A stretch of DNA of 8,995 bases from an uncultured Lachnospiraceae bacterium. Lineage in GTDB: Bacteria; Bacillota; Clostridia; Lachnospirales; Lachnospiraceae. The notes under the pieces were generated by a model, which searched no databases, was not told where the DNA came from, and saw only the letters and a list, made by a program, of their open reading frames with translations. Each line of letters opens with the position of its first letter. Position 1 is the first letter of the stretch. The stretch covers positions 1 to 8,995 of the forward strand of contig CAJUCC010000055.1 in the NCBI GenBank assembly GCA_910585205.1, in the 5' to 3' direction. Below are positions 1 through 5,817 of the stretch, piece by piece. The position numbers and the translations under genes are program-made.

Positions 1-851
1 ATGACAAATTCTCTGCCGTCTCCCGCGATATGGTCATAGACACCTGCCTGCAGCGCTTCCAGAAGCGTTGATTTTCCATGATAACCGCCACCCACAATCA
101 GTGTAATGCCCTGCGGCACCGCCATACCGGTAATCTCTCCCCTGTGCGGCAGGACAAACGTGCGCTCCAGCGAAGCCGGTGACGTAAAGGGAATGCTCTC
201 CTTTAACGGAAGCTCCGACACGCCGCTCTTGCGGGGCAGTACGGAACCGTTTGCCACAAAAGCCGACAGCTTTTCCGCTGCCAGAATCCCGCGCACCGCC
301 TCCTGATCTTCCGCAAGATATATCGCGGCTTCGACTTTTTGCGCATCCAGTTTGCGGTACAGCAGACTGTTTTCCACACAACGGGGTAAGAAATCAAATA
401 AAATCTTTTCCAGTTCCCCGGCGTTGATCGTCCGTCCGAAAGCAGGGAATCCCACATGGAATCTGACCGTAATTCCCTGCCCGGTAATCTCACAGGCGCT
501 GCGCTCCAGAACTTCCTGTCCGCAGCGGCTGACAGACATCAGTCCGCTCTTTCCCGACCCCTTTGCCTTAAAGTTAAAATCTTCAAACTGCGCATACAGA
601 CGTCTTGTCAGAAAATCCTGCAGTGCAATCCGGGCGCAATCCTTTTCATAATACGCCGCAGGGAATCCCGCGGTGCTGTGCTTTACCTCCACATGCAGAC
701 TGGACGGCGACGCAAACGGATCGCCCTGTACATGGTCGATAAACAGCCCATAGCTGCCGAACCGATAGCTGCCGGCCAGTGACTTATAGGCCGGATACCC
801 CTTATGGTCAATCGAGCGCAGCACTGTGCGCAGTTCATTGGATGATTTCAT
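1..851 (-). CDS. ABC-class predicted ATPase (COG3044 / ABC_ATPase family), 5' part
   Basis: This is the first 283 codons of a gene that continues past the left edge. Translation from the ATG at 851-849 has no stop. The N-terminus shows the block typical of this family (FGSYGLFIDHVQGDPFASPS, about residues 31-50), a glycine-rich KGSGKSG stretch (97-103), and a Walker A-like P-loop GGGYHGKST near residues 254-262. Members are usually about 550-570 residues, so roughly half is present; the Walker B and signature motifs should lie outside. There are no membrane segments. The family is cytoplasmic and its substrate is not established; it is not a transporter subunit. An AAGGAG-type site at 859-865, seven bases upstream, supports the start. 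The gene is divergent from the PerR-like gene and shares a 190-base control region with it. Family assignment is confident; role unknown. Confidence 0.9.
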   Translation of the reverse strand, partial: MKSSNELRTVLRSIDHKGYPAYKSLAGSYRFGSYGLFIDHVQGDPFASPSSLHVEVKHSTAGFPAAYYEKDCARIALQDFLTRRLYAQFEDFNFKAKGSGKSGLMSVSRCGQEVLERSACEITGQGITVRFHVGFPAFGRTINAGELEKILFDFLPRCVENSLLYRKLDAQKVEAAIYLAEDQEAVRGILAAEKLSAFVANGSVLPRKSGVSELPLKESIPFTSPASLERTFVLPHRGEITGMAVPQGITLIVGGGYHGKSTLLEALQAGVYDHIAGDGREFV

Positions 852-858
852 ATATTTG

Positions 859-865
859 CTCCTTT
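859..865 (-). promoter_or_regulatory. Ribosome binding site of the ABC-class ATPase
   Basis: Read on the minus strand this is AAAGGAG, seven bases before the ATG at 851. It fixes the start of the ATPase gene. Confidence 0.8.
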
Positions 866-903
866 GTTGTTTCTCTGTTATGTCATGCCCACGCGTGACA
901 GAT

Positions 904-932
904 ATGATAAAATTATTATTATTTTATCACAA
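904..932 (-). promoter_or_regulatory. Putative promoter of the ABC-class ATPase gene
   Basis: On the minus strand a -35 TTGTGA (927-932) and a -10 TATCAT (904-909) are separated by exactly 17 bases. The -10 matches the consensus at five of six positions and the -35 at four of six. The spacer is almost wholly filled by the AT palindrome at 906-928, so a protein binding there would block this promoter. Inferred from sequence only. Confidence 0.45.
906..928. promoter_or_regulatory. 23-base AT-rich palindrome, possible operator (Per/Fur-box-like)
   Basis: The arms GATAAAAT and ATTTTATC are perfect inverted repeats around an AT core, with a dyad centre at 917. Only two symmetric core pairs plus the central base break the symmetry. 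Compared with the B. subtilis Per box (TTATAATNATTATAA), the central 15 bases match about nine of fourteen defined positions, so it could be a site for the adjacent Fur-family protein. It could also be a different operator or a fortuitous AT palindrome. Confidence 0.4.
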
Positions 933-966
933 AACCGGGATCCGGGAAAAGATTTCTTTTTCTCAC

Positions 967-995
967 TTGACAAATTCTGGAGAAAGGATTAGATT
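967..995 (+). promoter_or_regulatory. Promoter of the perR-like / chemoreceptor operon
   Basis: A perfect -35 TTGACA (967-972) is followed after 17 bases by TAGATT (990-995), a four-of-six match to TATAAT. This places the transcription start near 1002, about 40 bases before the preferred start codon and inside the Per-box-like element at 1000-1014. Confidence 0.6.
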
Positions 996-999
996 AATT

Positions 1000-1014
1000 T
1001 TAGAATTATTCCAA
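1000..1014. promoter_or_regulatory. Candidate Per box overlapping the start of transcription
   Basis: TTAGAATTATTCCAA matches the Per-box consensus TTATAATNATTATAA at 11 of 14 defined positions in the same 7-1-7 arrangement. It lies just downstream of the -10 element, where a bound repressor would block initiation. As the first gene encodes a PerR-type protein, negative autoregulation is the simplest reading (inference). Confidence 0.55.
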
Positions 1015-1033
1015 TTTTAATAATTTGTATGAT

Positions 1034-1038
1034 AAGGA
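1034..1038 (+). promoter_or_regulatory. Ribosome binding site deciding the PerR-like start
   Basis: AAGGA lies five bases before the ATG at 1044. The in-frame ATG at 1029 has no Shine-Dalgarno sequence, so 1044 is preferred although the open frame begins at 1029. Confidence 0.6.
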
Positions 1039-1043
1039 TAACT

Positions 1044-1454
1044 ATGACAAAAAATGCGCGGTATATTTTAGAAATTATCAATAATTCCCAATCCCACTTA
1101 ACGGCGGAGCAGGTTTATTTGTTATTAAAAGAAAAAAACAAGACCGTCGTACAGGCGACAGTATATAACAACCTGTCTTTTTTGTACCGGCAGGGGCTGA
1201 TCCGGAAAATTTCCGTGGAAGGCCAGCCTGACCGGTATGACAATATTATCCGCCACGATCATCTCATTTGCAGAAACTGCGGAAAAATATCCGATATTAC
1301 GTTAGCCGATCTGACCGACAGCCTTCAGTGTCAGATCGGTTTTCCCATACTCTCCTACGATTTAAAAATCAATTATATCTGCGACGCATGCTTGAAACAA
1401 AAACAGGAAAATGAAAGGCCAGACAATCATGAGAATGAGAAAAAAAGCATATGA
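1044..1454 (+). CDS. perR: Fur-family transcriptional repressor, PerR type
   Basis: The 136-residue product (141 if the ATG at 1029 is used) is a Fur-superfamily regulator. An N-terminal winged helix (about 1-60) contains the recognition-helix block ATVYNNLSFLYRQGLIRK. The metal-sensing residues aligning with B. subtilis PerR His37, Asp85, His91, His93 and Asp104 are all present (here H18, D66, H71, H73, D84). The Asp in PDRYD is what distinguishes PerR from most Fur proteins, which have Glu there. Two CxxC pairs (C76/C79 and C113/C116) form the structural zinc site. PerR proteins bind Fe or Mn and derepress peroxide genes after His oxidation. The N-terminus is about 12 residues shorter than B. 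subtilis PerR. The 3' end overlaps the next gene, indicating one transcript. Fur-family identity is very sure; peroxide sensing is inferred from the ligand set. Confidence 0.88.
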   Translation: MTKNARYILEIINNSQSHLTAEQVYLLLKEKNKTVVQATVYNNLSFLYRQGLIRKISVEGQPDRYDNIIRHDHLICRNCGKISDITLADLTDSLQCQIGFPILSYDLKINYICDACLKQKQENERPDNHENEKKSI

Positions 1455-2862
1455 CAACGCCATACAATCCATTTCCCGGCTCACCGTTATGAATTATGAA
1501 CCGGCAAACGGAGAACTGAACAGTATTCATCAACGCCTGACAAACGGACGGAAGGAGTTTGAACAGGCAGTCACCGGAACCATGGATGCCATAATCCAGA
1601 TGAGCGCCATGGATTTGGCGCTGGAAGCAAATGTGGAAACCGCGGAGGAAATCAGTACTTCGGTTTCCGCTGCCGTAGGCGCTATCTCAAAATCGGCAGA
1701 GACAACGGCGGGGATTGCATCGGAAGTGGCAAAGGCACACGAAAATCTGACCGGAACAATTATTGAAGTATCCGATGCCTCCGAAAAGATTATGGAAGAA
1801 ATCCGCCATAGCGAGAAAGAACTGACTTCTATCACCAAGCTGTCCTCTTCCGCCATGTCCACAGCCAAAGAAATGAAAGCGGATATTTATGGGCTGATCG
1901 ATATTATCCAAAATATGGATCAGGTAATTACCGCCATCAATTCCATATCGGCGCAGACCAATCTTCTGGCCTTAAACGCTTCCATAGAAGCGGCCCGGGC
2001 CGGAGAAGCCGGACGGGGATTTGCGGTTGTTGCCGAGGAAATCCGCGAGCTTGCAGACGGGACAAAATCGCTCACGGGACGCATGGGCGCTTTCGTAAAC
2101 ACAATCCGGGATGCCTCCCGTAAAAGTTCCAACAGTGTGGACACCACTGTGGCGCAGCTCGAACATATCAATGAAAATATCCAGAATGTTTGGGAAATCA
2201 CCGGGCACAACCGCACCGGCATGAACCGTATTACGGACTCCGTGTCTTCACTGGCTGCCGTCAGCGAAGAAATCAGCAGCTCCATAAACGAACTGGATCA
2301 TCAGACGCAGTATGTGAACGACCAATGTCGCAATCTGAAAGACGATGCCGATGCTCTCGCACTTTCCAGCCGTTCCATCGGAGAACTTGTGGAACCGGCA
2401 AAGATCATCGAAAACCATCTGGACACATCCGTAAAAAGAATGGGAAATATGGCGCGGGACGCCTTTTACATGCTGGATAACCAGATTATCCTCAACTGTC
2501 TGAACAGCGCAATCACCGCACATCAAAACTGGCTGCATACCCTCAAAAACATGGCGCAGACAGGAAAAGCCGAAGTCCTGCAAACAGACTGCACCAAATG
2601 CGGATTCGGCCGTTTCTATTATACCTTTAAGCCGGTCAATCCGGCCGTCACCGGCATCTGGAGCGCACTCGAAGATAAACACAAAACCCTTCACTCTTAT
2701 GGGACAGAAATGCTTTCCTCAGTCCGTGAGGGCCATACCGAAGCATTGCAGCAAATCTGGAAAAAGGCAGAAACCTGCTCCAGGGATTTGCTCTCCGATT
2801 TCCATAAACTGATTCAGATCATCGAATCTCTGTCAAACGCACAGGTACGGATTTTCGAATAA
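1411..2862 (+). CDS. Soluble methyl-accepting chemotaxis protein with C-terminal CZB zinc-binding domain
   Basis: A 483-residue chemoreceptor without signal peptide or membrane segment, so cytoplasmic. Residues about 55-330 form the helical signalling domain; the diagnostic hairpin tip is at about 180-216 (TNLLALNASIEAARAGEAGR followed by GFAVVAEEIRELAD), which contacts CheA and CheW. The C-terminal part (about 360-468) has the layout of a chemoreceptor zinc-binding (CZB) domain: H371 (HQNWL), C397 (CGFGRFYY), H424 and H428 (HKTLH). Characterised CZB receptors such as Helicobacter TlpD respond to oxidants or zinc through the Cys-Zn site; that this one does is inferred. The start overlaps the PerR-like gene by 44 bases. 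An ATG at 1429 (overlap 26) with AAAGG about ten bases upstream is an alternative. Co-transcription with a PerR-type repressor fits redox taxis. Confidence 0.93.
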   Translation: MKGQTIMRMRKKAYDNAIQSISRLTVMNYEPANGELNSIHQRLTNGRKEFEQAVTGTMDAIIQMSAMDLALEANVETAEEISTSVSAAVGAISKSAETTAGIASEVAKAHENLTGTIIEVSDASEKIMEEIRHSEKELTSITKLSSSAMSTAKEMKADIYGLIDIIQNMDQVITAINSISAQTNLLALNASIEAARAGEAGRGFAVVAEEIRELADGTKSLTGRMGAFVNTIRDASRKSSNSVDTTVAQLEHINENIQNVWEITGHNRTGMNRITDSVSSLAAVSEEISSSINELDHQTQYVNDQCRNLKDDADALALSSRSIGELVEPAKIIENHLDTSVKRMGNMARDAFYMLDNQIILNCLNSAITAHQNWLHTLKNMAQTGKAEVLQTDCTKCGFGRFYYTFKPVNPAVTGIWSALEDKHKTLHSYGTEMLSSVREGHTEALQQIWKKAETCSRDLLSDFHKLIQIIESLSNAQVRIFE

Positions 2863-2877
2863 CAATCCTTCTGCCGT

Positions 2878-3762
2878 TTATTCCGTCTTTTTTCGACCTG
2901 TCCCGATTGCTCCCACCGGACAGGCCGATATACATTTCCCGCAGCGGATGCATTCCCGGCTTCCCGGCTGTTCCCAGACCGGAATATCCGCCGGGCACGC
3001 CTCCCGGCATTTTCCGCACGCGACACACTTACTTTCATCAATGCGGTACCGATACAGCGCCACCGGATTGAACAGTCCGTATACGGCTCCCAAAGGGCAC
3101 AGATACTTACAAAACGGCCGATACACCCACAGCGACAACATAATTATTCCGAAAAGGAGCGCCAGTTTCCATGCAAACAGTGCCCCCGCGGCCGCACGCA
3201 GCGACTTCTGCGCCGCCAGCAGCGGTATCCCCGCCAGCAGTGTCCCGGAAGGACAGATATACTGGCAAAACCATGGCCTGCCCTGCCCGACCATGTCAAC
3301 CGCGAGCAGCGGCAGCAGTATGACAAACAAGACCAAAATCACATATTTCAGCCAGATCAGCCCCCGGTGCCCCGGGAAGTTTTTTCGTTTCCGAAAAAAA
3401 GGGATCCGGTATATAACGTCTTGTACAAGGCCAAACGGACACAGCCATCCGCAGATCAGACGCCCGAACAGAGAGCCGAACAGAAGCAGCAGTCCGACCG
3501 TATAAAACGAAAAACGATACTTCCTGCTGCCAAGCACGGCCTGCAGCGAACCGATCGGACACGCTCCCAGCGCCCCCGGACAGGAATAGCAATTCAGTCC
3601 CGGCAGGCATACCGCCTTGGATGGGCCGGTATAAATCCGTCCCGTGAGAAAGCCGTACAGATAGCCGTTTGTCACCGCCATAAAACCGATCTGTACCCAC
3701 AATCGCAGATTTTCTGTTCCCTTTTCCCTGATTTTCCTTATTCTCTCAGCCAATCCCGACAC
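2878..3762 (-). CDS. Membrane-bound 4Fe-4S polyferredoxin (NapH/YccM-like)
   Basis: The 294-residue protein has about four hydrophobic segments (roughly 22-42, 86-106, 136-155, 195-215) with cysteine motifs between them: CLPGLNCYSCPGALGACP (52-69), CGWLCPFG (104-111), CQYICPSG (166-173) and CKYLCPLGA (218-226). The C-terminus carries two ferredoxin-type CxxCxxCxxxCP clusters (C246-P257 and C271-P282). Such proteins carry electrons across or along the membrane to partner oxidoreductases. The start is a GTG at 3762-3760 that overlaps the CxxC microprotein gene by 17 bases; GGAG lies too close to it, and a TTG at 3753-3751 is better spaced, so the start is uncertain. It is the last gene of the operon and converges on the chemoreceptor gene with 15 bases between stops. 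The partner is probably the TlpA-like lipoprotein via the small CxxC protein (inference). Confidence 0.9.
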   Translation of the reverse strand: MSGLAERIRKIREKGTENLRLWVQIGFMAVTNGYLYGFLTGRIYTGPSKAVCLPGLNCYSCPGALGACPIGSLQAVLGSRKYRFSFYTVGLLLLFGSLFGRLICGWLCPFGLVQDVIYRIPFFRKRKNFPGHRGLIWLKYVILVLFVILLPLLAVDMVGQGRPWFCQYICPSGTLLAGIPLLAAQKSLRAAAGALFAWKLALLFGIIMLSLWVYRPFCKYLCPLGAVYGLFNPVALYRYRIDESKCVACGKCREACPADIPVWEQPGSRECIRCGKCISACPVGAIGTGRKKTE

Positions 3763-3889
3763 ACTCCAGACAAATATATACCGCTTTCGTCAATACCGTT
3801 TCCGCTTCTCCTCTGCCAATCCCCAGAGCGATCGCTCCCGCAGCGGCAAGCAGCAAAAGCAGACGGATTTTCCCGGCATGCTCTTTCAT
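3746..3889 (-). CDS. CxxC-motif membrane microprotein (CD1871A family-like), 47 aa
   Basis: A short open frame from the ATG at 3889-3887 to the TGA at 3748-3746 fills the gap between the TlpA-like and polyferredoxin genes. The product begins with a basic MKEHAGKIR, continues with one hydrophobic helix (about residues 9-24), then GIGRGEAETVLTKAVYICLE and ends in CVGIG. The pattern of short N-terminus, single membrane helix, GxxRGE, and terminal ICLEC(I/V)GIG is what I recall for the small family named after C. difficile CD1871A. Its start codon shares ATGA with the stop of the TlpA-like gene, and its end overlaps the next gene, so all three appear translationally coupled. The CxxC could relay electrons or thiols between the polyferredoxin and the TlpA-like protein; that is inference. 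Confidence 0.82.
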   Translation of the reverse strand: MKEHAGKIRLLLLLAAAGAIALGIGRGEAETVLTKAVYICLECVGIG

Positions 3890-4479
3890 TCCTGTATTTC
3901 CTCCAGTTCCGTCAGCTTCGCCTCGATCAGTTTAGCCCATTCCTCTTTCGAACGGCTTCCCATACAGACCTCACCCACACGCTTTCCCTCGCTGTCCACA
4001 AATATCGTTGTGGGAACCGCATTGACAATTCGCAGGATTCCGCTCTGCAGGTCTTCCGATGCTATAATGTGCACATAATCCGCCCCTGTCTGCTCCACAA
4101 TCTCCTGCGCCAGCTCATCGCCGGCCGCCGTCACGTCACTGATAATCCCGACAACCTGAAATCCGCGATCCGCATACTCCCGGTTCAGCTCGCCCAGAGC
4201 CGGCATTTCGGAAATGCAGGGGCCGCAGAACGTACCCCATATATTGACCATCGTAAGCTGCGAACCTTCCAGTATTTCCTGTGTCACGTCCTCCCCATCC
4301 AGCGTCTCCGACGCAAAATCCCCCAGCGCTTTGCCGCCTGCAGCTTCCTGCGCCTGCGTCTCTTTTTCCACACTGCCCGCGCCGCCGCACGCGCTAAGGC
4401 ATAAAGCCGCCGCCAGAGCCAGCCCCGCCACAAGTATGCTTCGTTTTCCCGGATTCTTTTGATTATCGATTCGTTTCAT
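3886..4479 (-). CDS. TlpA-like thioredoxin-fold lipoprotein (thiol-disulfide reductase family)
   Basis: The 197-residue product starts with a basic region, a hydrophobic stretch and the lipobox LSAC (C31), marking a lipoprotein anchored outside the membrane. After a short linker the thioredoxin/redoxin fold begins near residue 48: VNIWGTFCGPCISEMPALGE has the CxxC active site (C85, C88), and VPTTIFVD carries the usual cis-proline (P156). TlpA/ResA-type proteins reduce or exchange disulfides in exported proteins or heme-protein precursors. No cytochrome maturation genes are nearby, but a polyferredoxin follows, so its electrons may come from ferredoxin (inference). A GGAGA ribosome binding site (4486-4490) lies six bases before the ATG. 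It is the first gene of a three-gene leftward operon, overlapping the next by ATGA. Confidence 0.92.
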   Translation of the reverse strand: MKRIDNQKNPGKRSILVAGLALAAALCLSACGGAGSVEKETQAQEAAGGKALGDFASETLDGEDVTQEILEGSQLTMVNIWGTFCGPCISEMPALGELNREYADRGFQVVGIISDVTAAGDELAQEIVEQTGADYVHIIASEDLQSGILRIVNAVPTTIFVDSEGKRVGEVCMGSRSKEEWAKLIEAKLTELEEIQE

Positions 4480-4528
4480 TCCACTTCTCCTGCCTTATCT
4501 CTCTTTTATATTTTCCGCAATATCTTTC

Positions 4529-4557
4529 ATTATACCGCCTGACAGCGCAGGGCGCAA
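4529..4557 (-). promoter_or_regulatory. Promoter of the TlpA / CxxC / polyferredoxin operon
   Basis: On the minus strand a perfect -10 TATAAT (4529-4534) is preceded after 17 bases by TTGCGC (4552-4557), which keeps only the TTG of the -35 consensus. A perfect -10 with a weak -35 suggests possible activator dependence. The GC-rich spacer carries GCCCTG and CAGGC as a short imperfect inverted repeat. I see no Per-box-like site here. Confidence 0.5.
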
Positions 4558-4604
4558 GCCAGCCTGTGGCAAACGCATGAAGGAACAGACCGTGAGCACC
4601 GTTT

Positions 4605-5600
4605 CTATCCGGTCAGTTCCGAAAGCGGCCGGAAGCAATATCCCATATCCTCCCACCGTGTCAGCAGTTCATCCAGTATTTCTCCGTTCGTCTGCGATGT
4701 GTTATGCAAAAGTACAACTGCACCCGGGTGAATCCTGCCAGTCAACTTGTCAAAAGCCTCCTCATGGGAGGGCTGCCTGTCCTGTTCCCAGTCCACATAG
4801 GCAAGGCTCCAGAAAATCGTGGCGTAGCCCATTTCCTTCGCCATCCGCAGATTGTCCGCATTGCATTTTCCGGCGGGCGGGCGATAGTAACGATCCAGTT
4901 CTTTTCCTGTAATCGCATAGTACCGTGCCGCCACATCATCCAGTTCTTTTTGAAATGCCTCCGTATCCGCAATCGCCGCCATATCGGGATGATGGTAGGT
5001 ATGATTGCCCACCGCATGTCCGTCCTGTGCCATACGTTTTACCAGATCGGGCGCCGATTCCAGAAAATGACCGACGACAAAAAATGTCGCCTGCACATCG
5101 TGCTTTTCCAATGCATCCAGTATCGCTTCCGTATTGCCGTTCTCATATCCGCAGTCAAACGTAAGATAGATTACCGGCTCGGTATCGTCTCCCACATAAT
5201 ACGCATGGTACGCTTTCAGATCGGCTGCAGATGCATTGCCGGCCGGCTGCGCTCCCGGCTCCCCGAATCCCAGTCCCCAGTCCTCGGATTCGAACTGCAG
5301 CGCCGGCAATGACTGTGCCTCCGCTCCCGCTTCCGGATCCTGCGCCGGATCCGCCGGTTCTTCCGTGCCGGCTGCGGATTCCTTTTCCGCATCCGCATTT
5401 CCGTCCGTCTCCGCATCCGCTTCCGTTTCCATATTCGTTTCCCCTGCCGGCGCTGCCTCCGGCTCTGTTGCCGAAGCCGCTCCGTCCGCTGCCGTCCGCG
5501 CTGCTGTTATATCCGCCGCTGCGCCTGTCTGCGCCGTACCGCAGCCCGTCAGCATAAACACCAGCCCGAACAACAGCTCTGTTTTCCATCGGTATTTCAT
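4605..5600 (-). CDS. pdaA: Polysaccharide deacetylase lipoprotein, PdaA type (muramic delta-lactam pathway)
   Basis: The 331-residue product begins with a lipoprotein signal ending LTGC (C20). Residues about 21-95 are a low-complexity linker rich in Ala, Glu, Asp, Thr and Gly. The NodB deacetylase domain (about 140-331) resembles B. subtilis PdaA in collinear blocks: YLTFDCGYENGNT with catalytic-base candidate D149, HTYHHPD (H200, H204), RPPAGK (R240), WSLAYVDW and LLHNTS (H299). PdaA deacetylates muramic acid residues so that spore cortex delta-lactam can form. Most deacetylases have TFDDG; here the second Asp, usually a metal ligand, is Cys, where B. subtilis PdaA has Asn. The AGGAGG at 5609-5614, eight bases before the ATG, fixes the start. 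It appears monocistronic. The lipid anchor and long linker are unusual for PdaA, so a vegetative peptidoglycan role is possible. Confidence 0.9.
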   Translation of the reverse strand: MKYRWKTELLFGLVFMLTGCGTAQTGAAADITAARTAADGAASATEPEAAPAGETNMETEADAETDGNADAEKESAAGTEEPADPAQDPEAGAEAQSLPALQFESEDWGLGFGEPGAQPAGNASAADLKAYHAYYVGDDTEPVIYLTFDCGYENGNTEAILDALEKHDVQATFFVVGHFLESAPDLVKRMAQDGHAVGNHTYHHPDMAAIADTEAFQKELDDVAARYYAITGKELDRYYRPPAGKCNADNLRMAKEMGYATIFWSLAYVDWEQDRQPSHEEAFDKLTGRIHPGAVVLLHNTSQTNGEILDELLTRWEDMGYCFRPLSELTG

Positions 5601-5608
5601 GATACTTT

Positions 5609-5614
5609 CCTCCT
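5609..5614 (-). promoter_or_regulatory. Ribosome binding site of the PdaA-like gene
   Basis: A perfect AGGAGG on the minus strand, eight bases before the ATG at 5600. It supports starting at the lipoprotein signal peptide. Confidence 0.8.
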
Positions 5615-5654
5615 GTGTAATCGCTGAATCCTGCTTGTTCTATCATAAGGCAGG

Positions 5655-5673
5655 GATGCATCAGAGTTGCATC
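5655..5673. repeat. Short inverted repeat upstream of the PdaA-like gene
   Basis: GATGCA and TGCATC form six-base arms around a seven-base loop, about 55 bases before the PdaA start and just upstream of a possible -10 TATGAT (5640-5645, minus strand). It could be an operator, but the arms are short and no convincing -35 is visible. Low confidence. Confidence 0.25.
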
Positions 5674-5760
5674 ATGGAATAACTTCCTCCAACCGATCGG
5701 CAGACGCTTTCCTTCGCTGCGCCTTTCATTCCAAATTTCTCGAAAGATGCTTCATTTCTC

Positions 5761-5798
5761 AACAAAAGCGCTCGTCCGTTTTATTATGGACGAGCGCT
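5761..5798 (-). terminator. Rho-independent terminator of the HD-domain gene
   Basis: A perfect 11-base stem, AGCGCTCGTCC with GGACGAGCGCT (5767-5777 and 5788-5798), encloses a 10-base loop. Read leftward it is followed by TTTTGTT, giving a strong terminator about 20 bases after the HD gene stop. The rightward reading has no U-run. It also marks the boundary between the GC-rich and AT-rich parts of the window. Confidence 0.88.
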
Positions 5799-5817
5799 GA
5801 TAATTTAGAAATATTTT

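Noticed and set aside
2897..2924. CCTGTCC / GGACAGG inverted repeat near the convergent gene ends, possible terminator for the chemoreceptor operon
   Set aside because: It lies inside the C-terminal coding region of the polyferredoxin gene, has a 14-base loop, and its T-run precedes the stem on the plus strand, so it does not fit an intrinsic terminator.
3367..4404. A 345-codon open frame on the plus strand
   Set aside because: It lies antisense to the polyferredoxin, CxxC and TlpA-like genes, all with clear motifs, and its translation is low-complexity with no recognisable domain. It is a shadow of GC-rich codon use.
4704..5682. Long open frames on the plus strand opposite the PdaA-like gene, including Pro- and Ser/Ala-rich ones
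   Set aside because: They mirror the NodB domain and the Ala/Glu-rich linker of the real gene and have no ribosome binding sites or motifs.
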